Origin: Pyxidicoccus sp. MSG2
GTDB taxonomy: Bacteria; Myxococcota; Myxococcia; Myxococcales; Myxococcaceae
Direction: 5' to 3'
DNA: 64,000 nt
NCBI RefSeq assembly: GCF_026626705.1
Contig: NZ_JAPNKC010000001.1
Coordinates: 496,001-560,000, forward strand
The notes below the pieces were generated by a model that had not been told where the DNA came from, ran no database searches, and saw only the letters and a program-made list of their open reading frames with translations. Shown here piece by piece: positions 18,289 to 29,659 of the stretch (positions within the stretch are counted from its first letter, which is position 1; every line of letters starts with the position of its first letter). A program made the position numbers and the translations under genes.

Positions 18289-19905
18289 TCACCCCGCGGA
18301 GGTCCGTTGCCTCCGCATCTCTTCCAGGAAGGCGAGGTCCTCGGGGCCGGCCTTGAAAGGCTTCCCGACATCGAGCGCCGCGTGCGTTCGCACCATCAGT
18401 CGTAGGAAGTCGAGAACCGGCTGGACGTTTGGCGCCGCATCCATTGGCAGTGCAGGCAGCGACCGAACCATCTTCACGATCCGCTCCACCCACGGCTCCG
18501 CTTCCGAGTGGCGCCCCTCCTTGAGCAGCTTCTGCCCCTCCTCCATGCAACCCAGGATGAACATTGCCACGCAAGACCACCTGAGACCTTCAATCAACGG
18601 CTTCAACTCATCATCCGCGACACCCGCCACGACGGCGCCGCACTCGGCGAGCACTCCATATTCGCGGAGCGATTCCGGACGATGCCGCTCCGCATTCAAC
18701 TCATTGAATCGCTGCCACGCGGCGAGCGCCCACAGTCGCTGCGCCTCCCAGGATGGCAAGGCCGCCAGCTCCGACCACGGCTTTGGCAACTCTTCGTCGG
18801 GGAGCAGCACCAGTTGCTGGAATTGCCATGCATCCTGCTCGGTCCATGGGAAGCCCTGCTCCTCGCAGAATCGCTGGAGGCGAGAGAGGTTCATCTGCGA
18901 CGTGAACACCGGCCCGAGGAAACCTCCCCACTGTGAGGGAGGAGTTGCGATTGCGCCCCGCCAGGACTCATCCGGGGCCTGTGCCAGCATGGCCTGGCGA
19001 AGCAGGGGCGCCAGGGGGAACTCTCCGCCTGCCAGCATCAGCAGCGAGAGGGGCAGCTTTCGCGCCTCCTCGTCGATTCCCTCGAGATGTGTCTCCAGCG
19101 CGCCGCGACATACCGCCGTCAATCGGATGAGCCCGAGGACGAGCTGGCTGAGCGCCTCGGTACCCACGGCATCGACGAGGGGCAGGAGCGCCCGCGTCAC
19201 CTCCCGCATGGCGCGAAGGCCCGTGCCGATTGCGTTCGGATTCAGGCTTTGCTTTTCAGAGACCACCTCCGCGATGTCATCGAGCAGCTCTGGCCGGATG
19301 AGGGCATCCGACTTCAGCCACTGATCCACCGCCTCCTTGGAAACGTCCAGCGCGTCCGCGAGGGCCTCGCGCGTGACACCGGCCTCCTTGAGAATCTTCC
19401 GCAAGACATGTGGCAGCAGGAGCTCACCGATATCCCTCTTCGGCGTTGTTACCGCTGGCAAGTCCAACGGAACCCCCTTCAGGAGCAGGAGGCTCCCGAG
19501 GCGCATGGCCATTTCCACGCTGACCAGCCGCAGGGCGGCCATGGTGGTGAAGACCGTCGGCTCCATGGGCAGTGCGGCCTTGAGCCGGGCGCAGATGTCG
19601 TCCCACCAGGTGACATGATCCATGACGAGCTGACTCAAGCCCTCAATCAACTGCGTGTAGTCCTGAATCTCACCAGCGGGATGCGTGCCGCCCGCCCCCT
19701 TATGGATGACCGCCGCGACCATCTCCTCGATGATTTCGCGGCGTGTCTGCTCATGGATGTGCTCGCCGCCGCAGAACTTGCGCCAGGTGCGCTCCTTGGC
19801 GCTTCGCTTCGGCTTCCAGTCGATGAGCCGCGCGATTCCTCCGAGGACCTCACCGCTCGTCGGAAGGAGCCCTGCCCATTTCCGCTGCCGGAGTTTGCGC
19901 TTCAT
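18289..19905 (-). CDS. Large protein with internal helix-turn-helix, unknown function
   Basis: Protein of 538 residues, starting at the ATG at 19905 behind a good ribosome site (GGAGAGAAGG). It is mainly helical and not recognised as a whole. Around residues 195-235 is a segment resembling an XRE-type helix-turn-helix (TREALADALDVSKEAVDQWL), set between long helical regions rather than at an end. The C-terminal part is rich in Trp and Glu. It lies 118 bases downstream of the orphan HicA gene on the same strand, so a functional link with that toxin is possible but unproven. Confidence 0.6.
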   Translation of the reverse strand: MKRKLRQRKWAGLLPTSGEVLGGIARLIDWKPKRSAKERTWRKFCGGEHIHEQTRREIIEEMVAAVIHKGAGGTHPAGEIQDYTQLIEGLSQLVMDHVTWWDDICARLKAALPMEPTVFTTMAALRLVSVEMAMRLGSLLLLKGVPLDLPAVTTPKRDIGELLLPHVLRKILKEAGVTREALADALDVSKEAVDQWLKSDALIRPELLDDIAEVVSEKQSLNPNAIGTGLRAMREVTRALLPLVDAVGTEALSQLVLGLIRLTAVCRGALETHLEGIDEEARKLPLSLLMLAGGEFPLAPLLRQAMLAQAPDESWRGAIATPPSQWGGFLGPVFTSQMNLSRLQRFCEEQGFPWTEQDAWQFQQLVLLPDEELPKPWSELAALPSWEAQRLWALAAWQRFNELNAERHRPESLREYGVLAECGAVVAGVADDELKPLIEGLRWSCVAMFILGCMEEGQKLLKEGRHSEAEPWVERIVKMVRSLPALPMDAAPNVQPVLDFLRLMVRTHAALDVGKPFKAGPEDLAFLEEMRRQRTSAG

Positions 19906-20023
19906 GCCTTCTCTCCTCCGGGCCTCGAAAGCCGGCGCCCGGTGCTGATTGTCGCTCAGGACATGCTGGTGTGTCCCGAAGCCAGAGGCAGCGGAGTGAC
20001 TTCGGCAAGCGCCAGCCCCCGGG

Positions 20024-20251
20024 TCAGAACGCACCGAAGTCGAGGAAGCGGTGCTCCCGACGGAGGACGCGCCGCACAGAGGTGAGCACGGTCCTGGACA
20101 CTTCGGCGCCCGGGCAGGAGATGACCACCGTCAGCGCCGCCCCGGCGGGAGTGGTCCACTTCTGGTGGGAACCTCCGCGAGGAGCGGAGGGTTGGCACCC
20201 CAAGCGCCGGAGCGCCTGCAGGAGTTCACGAACCTTCGGACGATAGGACAT
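20024..20251 (-). CDS. hicA: HicA-like mRNA interferase toxin, no HicB seen
   Basis: Protein of 75 residues with the small double-stranded-RNA-binding-like fold of HicA toxins. It has the N-terminal VRELLQALRRLG helix, then the key histidine in RGGSHQKW (His29), then TVVISCPGAEVSRTVLTSVRRVL. The ATG at 20251 follows GGAGG closely. A longer form from 20305 would add 18 residues but lacks a ribosome site. The usual HicB antitoxin gene is absent on both sides; the next gene downstream is a 538-residue HTH protein. Family assignment is good; toxicity is an inference. Confidence 0.75.
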   Translation of the reverse strand: MSYRPKVRELLQALRRLGCQPSAPRGGSHQKWTTPAGAALTVVISCPGAEVSRTVLTSVRRVLRREHRFLDFGAF

Positions 20252-20443
20252 GGAGCCTCCCGCAGCCGAGACAGGCGGCTGCAAGAAGCCTTCTGCTTGT
20301 TTCATGTCTGTGTTTCGACGGAGCGACTTCGGCACGCAGAGCCCCGCGCTTGCCGTTCCTACTCCGCTGACATGGAATGTCTGCCATTGTCTTTGCACGT
20401 CGCGGGCCCGGTTCCTGGCATCATCCGGAACCGAGGAGGACGC

Positions 20444-21493
20444 ATGCACCCGGGCGTTACATTCACCGTCGATGACACCGAGGACTGGCACGTGCCCGTC
20501 GCGGGCCCGGGCCTGTTGCTGGACGTGCCTGCGCGGGGGCGCTGGCTGCAGCGCCCCGCCCTGCACCTGGAGGCCGCGCCGGGCTACCACCTACGACTGG
20601 TGAGCGGAGGCCAGCCGCTGCTCTGGGTGCGCATCGCGGATTACTGGGACCAGTGCATCCTGGTCCGCGGGACGGCGCACACGCCATGGCGCCTGCCGCC
20701 ACTCTCGGCGCCCGAGCTGCGCACCGTGACGCACGCGCCCGGAACACCCGCGTGGTGGGAAGCCTGGGCGCGGAAGCTGGGACGCGCGCTCGTGGAGACG
20801 CCCGAGTCGGTGCTCCACACGGGCCGGTGGTGCCTGCGGCCCGTGCGGCCCCGCCCGGCGGAAAGCTCCTCACGCCATGCCGTCAGCACGATGGAATGGT
20901 CGTTTGGCCAACCGCCCGCACCGCCGCATTCACTGGACGCCGTGCTGCGCTTCCAGCCCGCCTGGGCGGAGCACTGGTGGGAGGACCTGCCCCGGCACAA
21001 CCCCGGCGTCTTGCTGCCGTTGCGAGCACCGTCAGACGCGGAAGACGGCCGCATCAAGAGCTGGCGCAAGCACGCGAGGGACGGGACGCTGCCCCCGGCG
21101 CTGCTGCTCTACGTGGATATCCTCTCGAAGTGGCTGGTGCTGGACGGGCATGACCGCATCCACGCGGCGCTGCTCGAAGGCCAGGAGCCGCCGCTGCTGG
21201 GGCTCTGGCCCTACATCGAGACGCGGCGCCCCGAGAGCAGGGTCCGCGAGGAAGGCGCCCTGATTGGCGCCGAGCTTCAACTGCGCGCCGGGGCGACGCC
21301 GGAGGTCATCGACCGCGTCAATCGCCAGTTGCTGCGGAGCTTCAACTGGCCTGAGCGAGGCACCATCACCCGCGCGTGGCCCCTCGCGGGAGGCTTCGAG
21401 GCCTGGCGGGCCGAGGTGCTCGCGTGGCGGGGGCGGAACACGGTTCCCCTGGCGGAGAATGACTGGGATTGGTTCGTCTCCGCCAGGGACTGA
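20444..21493 (+). CDS. Unknown protein with ParB-like signature
   Basis: Protein of 349 residues starting at the ATG at 20444 behind GAGGAGGA. The N-terminal half is rich in Trp and Pro with no recognised domain. Around residues 230-250 the segment LVLDGHDRIHAALLEG closely resembles the VxDGxHRxxAAxxxG core of ParB/sulfiredoxin-like domains, but the remaining ParB elements were not seen. A domain call is therefore tentative. The gene diverges from hicA (192 bases between starts) and converges on the SPFH gene. Confidence 0.55.
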   Translation: MHPGVTFTVDDTEDWHVPVAGPGLLLDVPARGRWLQRPALHLEAAPGYHLRLVSGGQPLLWVRIADYWDQCILVRGTAHTPWRLPPLSAPELRTVTHAPGTPAWWEAWARKLGRALVETPESVLHTGRWCLRPVRPRPAESSSRHAVSTMEWSFGQPPAPPHSLDAVLRFQPAWAEHWWEDLPRHNPGVLLPLRAPSDAEDGRIKSWRKHARDGTLPPALLLYVDILSKWLVLDGHDRIHAALLEGQEPPLLGLWPYIETRRPESRVREEGALIGAELQLRAGATPEVIDRVNRQLLRSFNWPERGTITRAWPLAGGFEAWRAEVLAWRGRNTVPLAENDWDWFVSARD

Positions 21494-21506
21494 TGCCCGG
21501 CGGGGC

Positions 21507-22964
21507 TCAGCGAGGCGCGGGCGTCACCTCGACGGCCCCTTCCGCTCCGCCCTTGCTCACCGCCACGGACTGCGCGGGCGCTCGCGGAGTGCCATCGGCC
21601 TTCAGGATGTTCACCAGGGCCATCATCTGCGCCACCAGCGTGGTCACCCCCTGCCCGTCCTGCGCCCCTCCGCTCCCGCCGATGGACACCGAGCGCAGCT
21701 CTTGGGGCTTCGGCAGCTTCTGCGCGATGTCCGGCAGCAGCTCCACCAGCCGTGCCTGCACGTTGGCCGGGGTGAGCTCATTGAGAATCCGCTGCCGCGT
21801 CTCCAGCAGCTCCAGCTCGGTCTTCGCCTGACGGTTTCCCGCCGCGCGCTGCACGTCGGCGACCTCCGTCTGGGCGAGCACCTCGCGCTTGAGCTTCACG
21901 GCCTCGGCCTCCTGCTTCAGCCGCGTCAGCTCCGCCTCCACTGCCAGCCGCGCCTTCTCCAGGTCCGCGGACTGGAGCGCGGACTGCTGCCGCTCCAGCG
22001 CGAGCTTCCGCGCGTCCTCTTCCTCTCGCTGCTGCCGGCGCAGCCGCTCGGCCTGGGCCGTGTCATACGCCTGCGCGTCCTTGTGCGCCCGGAGCATCGC
22101 CAGCTCGCCGTCGCTCTCCAGCCGCGTGCGCTCCCGGGCCTGCTTCACCTCCAGCTCCCGGTGCGACAGCGCCTCTTCCGTCCCAAGGGAGGCCAGTCGG
22201 GCCACCCGCTCGCGCTCGGAGCGAAACGGCGTCTGGAGGCTCTCCCACAGGCGCGCGGAGCTGACCACGGCCTCCTTGATCTGCACCGTGACGATGCGCA
22301 GCCCCAGGCCCTTGTCGCCCCCGCCGCCGCCCTCGGCCACGTGCCGCAGGCGCGCCGTCAGCTCCTCGATGATGGGCTGCTTGTCGGACAGCACCGCGTC
22401 GATGCTCATCGTAGCGACCTTGTCCTTGATGGCCGCCTCCGCCTGCTCTCGCAGCTGCACATTCACGACGCGCATCGGGTCCTCCACGTCCGTGAAGTCC
22501 AGCTTCCGGTACGCGGTACCGAAGTCCTCGATGATCCACTGCACGTAGCCCTGCACGAGCAGCCCCTGCAGCTCGCGGCAGATGCAGTGCGCGTTGATGA
22601 TGATGGTCTGCATCGCGCCGGGCGCGACGATGAACGAGTCCCGTGCCGGGTCGAACCGGAACGACACCCCGAGCCCGATGTGCAGCGGCTGTGGATGGCC
22701 CCGGCGCGTGTGCACGACGTAGGCATTCGGCGGGACGATGACGGTCTTCCACCGCCAGAAGCCGGTGACGCGCACGTCCACCGCGTTGCCCGTCCGCTCC
22801 ACCACCGCTGGCCCCGCGGCGCGTCGCATGGGCAGGGCGTTCTGCTGCATCTGCGCGGGGGCCATCACCTTGCGCGCCTTCAGGTCCACCTCCAGGCGCT
22901 GCTGCTGCTCCCGCACCTGGTCCAGGTACTCGTTCCGCACCGGCTCTTTCGACGACATGGTCAT
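21507..22964 (-). CDS. SPFH/Band 7 domain protein, flotillin-like
   Basis: Protein of 485 residues with an SPFH/Band 7 domain at about residues 75-270 (VIVPPNAYVVHTRRG, then VVNVQLREQAEAAIKD). A long Glu/Arg/Ala-rich coiled coil follows at about 265-420, as in flotillins. There is no signal peptide or strong membrane helix, so it is probably cytosolic or peripherally attached to the membrane, where such proteins form oligomeric scaffolds. The adjacent minus-strand gene encodes an OmpA-family protein 176 bases upstream; the two may be functionally linked at the envelope. Confidence 0.8.
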   Translation of the reverse strand: MTMSSKEPVRNEYLDQVREQQQRLEVDLKARKVMAPAQMQQNALPMRRAAGPAVVERTGNAVDVRVTGFWRWKTVIVPPNAYVVHTRRGHPQPLHIGLGVSFRFDPARDSFIVAPGAMQTIIINAHCICRELQGLLVQGYVQWIIEDFGTAYRKLDFTDVEDPMRVVNVQLREQAEAAIKDKVATMSIDAVLSDKQPIIEELTARLRHVAEGGGGGDKGLGLRIVTVQIKEAVVSSARLWESLQTPFRSERERVARLASLGTEEALSHRELEVKQARERTRLESDGELAMLRAHKDAQAYDTAQAERLRRQQREEEDARKLALERQQSALQSADLEKARLAVEAELTRLKQEAEAVKLKREVLAQTEVADVQRAAGNRQAKTELELLETRQRILNELTPANVQARLVELLPDIAQKLPKPQELRSVSIGGSGGAQDGQGVTTLVAQMMALVNILKADGTPRAPAQSVAVSKGGAEGAVEVTPAPR

Positions 22965-23140
22965 GGCCCCCGTCTTCCAGAGCGGCGCCGCGCATTCGGC
23001 GCACGACCTCCGGACTCAATGGAACGGGAGTCTACCGGAACGCGTCGACGATGCCGACGGACGCAGACGGGTACTCGAGAATGGGGTCCCTGGCCTGGAC
23101 TCGGTCGTGAGCCCCGTACCACCCACGTGAAGCCGCCGCC

Positions 23141-24487
23141 CTACTTCGAGCGCAGCAGCACGAACTCCACGCGGCGGTTCAGCTCACGCCCGCGCGGAAT
23201 CAGGTTCGGCGCCTTGGGGCGCGTATCCCCCAGGCCCGCGGTTTCAATCCGCGACGCATCCAGCCCCGCCGCCACGAGCAATTCCGCCACGGCCTTCGCC
23301 CGGGACTCGGAGAGCCCCTGCCGCGACGGGCCCGGGCCCTCCTGGTTGTCCGTGTGGCCTTCCAGGCGCAGGCGCAGCGACTCGTCGCGCACCATCATGT
23401 CCACCAGCAGCGCCAGCCCGTTGGTGGAGCCCTTCTTCGGAGCCGACTGCTTCTCGACGAAGCGCGGCGCAGCCGGCAACTCCACGCGTTCGTTCTTCAC
23501 GCTGGGCTGCTGCGTCTTCTTCGCCGGAGCCTTCGCCAGGGTGAAGGCCACCGTGGGCTCCGTCTCGCGCGACAGCTTCACCCTGCGCGTCTGCGCCAGG
23601 TAGCCCCGGGACAACACATCCACCGTGTACTCACCCGGCGGCAACATCACCTGCGTGGGCTTGCGCGCCTTCGCGTCCAGCAGCACCTGCTGCGGCGCAC
23701 CCCTCCCGCGCACGTACACAGTGGCCGCCACCGGCTTCTTTCCCACCAGCACCTTCAGGAACAGCTTCGCGGGCGCCACCGGCCCTGCCTCGGGACGCTG
23801 CGACACGGGGATGACGGCAGGCACCGTGGCCGGCTGCGTCCCCGACACGGGCTGCACGGGCGTCGTGACGGGCGGCGCCACCGGCGTCTGCGCCACCTTC
23901 ACGGGCGGGCCCGCGTCCGGCGCATCCGGAATCGCCACGTCGGCAAGCTGCGCCGTCATCTCCACCGAGACGTCATGCGACAGCTTCAGCTTCAGCCGAG
24001 GGTCCGGCGCGGTGGGGTTGATGCCCGGCATCACCTTCACCCGCACCCGCAGGCCCTTCTGCACCTGGAACGTGACGGATGCCGTCAACTTCCAGAGGAA
24101 GCCGCTCTCCTCGCTGAAGAGGTTCCACGCGTCGCTGGCGTACGTGACGCGCGAGACGAGCGTGAAGGTGCCCTCGTCCACCTTCACCACCGCCAGCCGG
24201 TGCTGTCCCGGGGCGTTGAGCTGCTCGGGCGCGGGAACCGCCAGCGGCTGGTTGTTCAGGGTGAAGTCCGCCTCCACCAGCTTGTAGCCGCGCGAGGTGC
24301 CGGCGCCGGGAAGGCCCTCGAAGGAGATGACCACCTCGGGCGGAGGTGTCTTCACCAGCGCCTGGAGCTGCCGGTCCAGGTCCTCGCGCGCCCGCTGCTC
24401 CACGGACGAAGGCTCGGCCGCGCGCGCGGTGGCGGCGAGCAGTCCCATGATGACAAGTAGCGGTGCCTGAATGGTGGAGGAAGCCAC
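23141..24487 (-). CDS. OmpA-family peptidoglycan-binding protein
   Basis: Exported protein of 448 residues. The signal peptide (about 1-23) is followed by a beta-rich N-terminal domain (about 45-170), a Pro/Val-rich linker (about 190-240), a PEGA-like segment around 245-300 ([22 protein letters not shown]), and a C-terminal OmpA domain. The last shows [11 protein letters not shown] and [17 protein letters not shown], with the Asp and Arg that bind diaminopimelate. It should link an outer structure to the cell wall in the periplasm. The gene is divergent from the rubredoxin relic and fumarase gene. Confidence 0.85.
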   Translation of the reverse strand: MASSTIQAPLLVIMGLLAATARAAEPSSVEQRAREDLDRQLQALVKTPPPEVVISFEGLPGAGTSRGYKLVEADFTLNNQPLAVPAPEQLNAPGQHRLAVVKVDEGTFTLVSRVTYASDAWNLFSEESGFLWKLTASVTFQVQKGLRVRVKVMPGINPTAPDPRLKLKLSHDVSVEMTAQLADVAIPDAPDAGPPVKVAQTPVAPPVTTPVQPVSGTQPATVPAVIPVSQRPEAGPVAPAKLFLKVLVGKKPVAATVYVRGRGAPQQVLLDAKARKPTQVMLPPGEYTVDVLSRGYLAQTRRVKLSRETEPTVAFTLAKAPAKKTQQPSVKNERVELPAAPRFVEKQSAPKKGSTNGLALLVDMMVRDESLRLRLEGHTDNQEGPGPSRQGLSESRAKAVAELLVAAGLDASRIETAGLGDTRPKAPNLIPRGRELNRRVEFVLLRSK

Positions 24488-24602
24488 GGGGGGCTACAGC
24501 ATCTCACAACCGGGCCACATCGCGAGTTGTCCGCCACCCCTGCTGACGACCAGCCGACCCTCCGGCCGCCTCCCCACCCTGCCCCCGCGTTATCATGGCG
24601 AC

Positions 24603-24760
24603 ATGCCCCGGCGTTTCGGCTGCCTCCCGTGTGGACACCTCTACGACCCGGCGGAGGGCGCCCCCACCTCCCACATCCCACCCGGCACCGCCTTCCAGCC
24701 CCTGTCCGACTGACCTCCCCCACCCTCGCTTTTGGCTCCCATCGGGAGAGATTCTCGGCC
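24603..24760 (+). pseudogene. Decayed rubredoxin gene
   Basis: The ATG at 24603 opens a 36-codon frame ending at 24713. It encodes the first half of a rubredoxin: [18 protein letters not shown], then IPPGTAF and LSD. This includes the first CxxC iron ligand pair and the strongly conserved YDPAEG and PGTxF. Where the family continues DWxCPxCG, the frame hits TGA. Shifting one frame at that point gives T-S-P-T-L, then RERF: the two other iron-ligand cysteines would be Ser and Leu. One base lost from the Trp codon plus two Cys losses would explain it. The remnant fills most of the 339-base gap before the fumarase. Confidence 0.65.
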
Positions 24761-24826
24761 CCTCCCTCCGGGCCCTCCGGACGGCGCCTTCCGGCTACCC
24801 ATCCCCGCGCCAACAGCGCTACGCCT

Positions 24827-26467
<1,641 letters not shown>

Positions 26468-26477
26468 GCTCCGGCAT

Positions 26478-26504
26478 GCATCCCGGGGTCGTCCCCCGGG
26501 ATGC
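26478..26504. terminator. Bidirectional hairpin between fumarase and RND genes
   Basis: Perfect 11-base-pair inverted repeat (GCATCCCGGGG and CCCCGGGATGC, loop TCGTC) in the 42-base gap between two convergent genes. It could stop transcription from both sides. No long T run follows on either strand. Confidence 0.6.
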
Positions 26505-26509
26505 GCGCT

Positions 26510-29500
26510 TCAGCTCCCCAGTTGCGTCACGGGCACCGGGACGTGCCCGGACGCCTCCCCGTCCCGCCCCTCGCTCTCGGAGGACGCCACGCGCTGCCGG
26601 GCGATGAGCAGGTAGAGCGCCGGGACGAAATACAGGGTGAAGACCGTGCCAATGGCCATGCCCGTCACCAGCACGAGCCCGATGCTGTTGCGCGCCGCCG
26701 CGCCCGGACCTTCGACGAGACCAGCGGGAAGTGGCCCGCCACCGTCGCCACGGACGTCATCAGAATCGGACGCAGTCGCTCGGACGCGGCCTCCCTCACC
26801 GCCTCCAGTTTCGTCCTGCCCGCTTCCTGCAACCGGTTGGCGAAGTCCACGATGAGAATCCCGTTCTTCGCAATCAGCCCCACCAGTGTCACCAGCCCCA
26901 CCTGGGAGTAGATGTTCAGGGTGGTGGTGAAGCCGTCGGTGAAGAAGGGCATCATCGGGTTGGGCATCTTCAGGAACGTGGTCAGCAGCGCGCCGAAGAG
27001 CGCCAGCGGCACCGAGCCGGCCAGGATGATGAGTGGGTCCCTGAAGCTGTTGAACTGCGCCGCGAGCACCAGGAAGATGAGCACCACCGCGAGCAGGAAC
27101 GCGGGGAGGAACTTGTTCCCCTCCATCCGGAGCTGCCGGGACTCGCCCGTGTAGCCGACGCTGTAGCCCTTGGGGAGGAGCTTCGCCGCTTCCGTCTCGA
27201 GGTACGTGAGGGCCTCGTCCAGCGGCCGGATGGCCACGCCACTGAGCTTCACGGAATTCAACTGCTGGAAGCGGTTGAGCGAGCGCGGAGCCACCGTGTC
27301 GCGGAGGGTCGCGATGGAGGAGAGCGTCACGAGCTTGCCGTCGGGGCCCGTGACGTACACGTCGCTCAGCTGGTCGGGGTTGAGCCGTGACACGCGCTGC
27401 ACCTGCGGGACGACCTTGTAGCTGCGCCCGGAGATGCTGAACCGGTTGACGAAGTTGCCGCCCATCGCCGCGCCCAGGTCCTGCCCCACCGTCCCGAGGT
27501 TCAGCCCCAGCTGAGCCACCTTCTCGCGGTCGACCACGACCTCCGACTGGGGTTGGTCGATCTTCACGTCGATGAGCGGCGGGAAGGCGAACAGCCCACT
27601 CTGCGCGGCCTTCGCCTGGAGCTGCTCGGCGAACGCCAGCAGCTCGCTCGCCTCCGCCGTGGAGGCGATGACGAACTCCACCGGGAAGTTGCCGCCACCG
27701 GGCAGCGCGGGCGGCAGGATGGGGAACGTCTGGATGCCGGGGATGACACCGACCCGCTGCTGGACCTCGGCGAGCACCTCCGCGGCGGAGCGGTCGCGCT
27801 GCTCCCACGGCTTCAAGCCCAGGCCCCAGAAGCCTCCGCCCGGGTTGGTGATCTGGAAGCTCAACTGCGACTCCGGCATCTCCATCAGCGTCTGGTTCAC
27901 CTCACGGACGAACGGCGTGAGCTGCTCTATCGTGGAGTTGGACGGGGTGTTGACGATGCCGAAGATGAAGCCCTGGTCCTCGGTGGGGGCCAGCTCCTGC
28001 GGCGACTGCGAGAACATCAGGAACGCGAGCAGGCTCAGCACGACCCACATCGTGTAGACCACCGGCCGCGCGCCCAGGGCCCCGTCCAGCGAGCGCGAGT
28101 ACGCGGCCCGCAGGCGCGCGAAGCTGCGGTTGATGAAGCCCGACAGCCCCTGGTCCTCGTGGCCGGCCCGCAGGAGGAAGGCGGACATCATCGGCGAGAG
28201 CGTCAGGGCCACCACGCCCGAGAGCGTGACGGCCCCCGCGAGCGTGAGCGCGAACTCGCGGAACAGCGAACCCGTCAGCCCGCCCTGGAAGGCGATGGGG
28301 GCGTAGACCGCGGCGAGGGTAATCGTCATCGCGATGATGGGCCCGACCAGCTCGCGGGCGCCCTTGAGGGCCGCGTCCAAGGGGCTCAGGCCCTCGCGCA
28401 GATGACGCTCCACGTTCTCCACGACGACGATGGCGTCGTCCACCACCAGTCCCACGGAGAGCACCACCGCGAGCAGGGTGAGCAGGTTCACCGTGAAGCC
28501 GAAGACCTGCATCAGGAACACCGTGCCGATGAGTGACACCGGGATGGCCACCACCGGAATCAGGATGGAGCGCACGGAGCCCAGGAAGAGGAAGATGACC
28601 ACCACGACGATGAGGAGCGTCTCGAGGAGCGTGCCGACCACCTCGTCGATCGCGGTCTGGATGTACTCCGTGTCGTCGAAGGCCACCTCCGCCTTGAGCT
28701 GCTCGGGAACCTCGCGCTTCAGCGCCTCCATCTCCACCCGGACGCGCTTGATGACGTCCAGCGAGTTGGCGTTGGGGAGCGCCCAGACGCCGATGAACAC
28801 CGCCGTCTGCCCCATGACGTTGACCTCGGTGTCGGAGTCCTCTGCGCCCAGCACCACGTCCGCGACGTCCGACAGCCGCACCACGGCCCCGCCGTCCTGC
28901 CGCACGATGAGCTGCCTGAACTCCTGCACCGAGCGCAGGTCCGTGTTCGCCGTGAGGTTCACCTGGACGAGCGAGCCCTTCGTCTGCCCCACCGCCGCCA
29001 GGTAGTTGTTGGCGGCGAGCGCCTGGCGTATTTGCGCCGGGCTGATGTTGAGCGCGGCCATCCGGTCCGGCTTGAGCCACACCCGCATGGCGAACGTCCG
29101 CGCGCCGAGGAGGTCCGCGCGCTGCACGCCCTCCACGGCCGTCAACCGCGGCTGCACCACCCGCACCAGGTAGTCGGTAATCTCGTTCTGCTTCAGGAAC
29201 TCGGAGGAGAAGCTGAGGTAGGCGGACGCGAGCTGGCTGTCCGCCGACTCGATGTTGATGACCGGGACCTGGGCCTCGGGCGGCAGGTCGCCGCGCACCT
29301 GGTCGACCTTGGCGCTGATCTCGCTGAGGGCCCGGTTGGAGTCGTGGTTGAGCTTGAGCCGGGCACGGATGGTGGAGACGCCCTGCAGGCTCTGGGACTC
29401 GACGTAGTCGATGCCGTCCGCGGAGGCGATGGCCCGCTCCAGGGGCGTGGTGATGAAGCCGCGAACGAGCTCCGCGTTGGCGCCGACGTAGGCCGTCGTC

Positions 29501-29640
29501 ACGGTGATGTCGGCGTTCTCGCTGCGCGGGTACTGCCGCACGTTCAGGGACTGGAGGGCCTGCAACCCCGCGATGACGATGAGGAGGTTGACGACCAGCG
29601 CCGCCACGGGCCGGCGGATGAAGAGCGAAGTGAAGTTCAT
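26510..29640 (-). pseudogene. RND efflux pump (HAE1-type), broken by one frameshift
   Basis: Inner-membrane RND multidrug pump. The first frame starts at 29640 (MNFTSLFIRRPVAALVVNLL) and runs to a stop at 26665 after 991 residues. The missing last part (LVEGPGAAARNSIG, then VTGMAIGTVFTLYFVPALYLLIA) follows in another frame ending at 26510. The break is at about 26710-26724, within RPILMTSVATVAGHFPLV | LVEGPG. A one-base deletion there restores a protein of about 1043 residues, the normal family length. As written, the last membrane helices are lost. It follows its fusion-protein gene by 19 bases. This may be a true mutation or a sequencing error. Confidence 0.85.
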
Positions 29641-29659
29641 GGGCGCGCCTTCCAGGCCT

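Noticed and set aside
24488-24602. Upstream extension of the rubredoxin relic from 24471
   Set aside because: Codons before 24603 show no family similarity and overlap the OmpA gene's start region; the relic begins at MPRRFGC.
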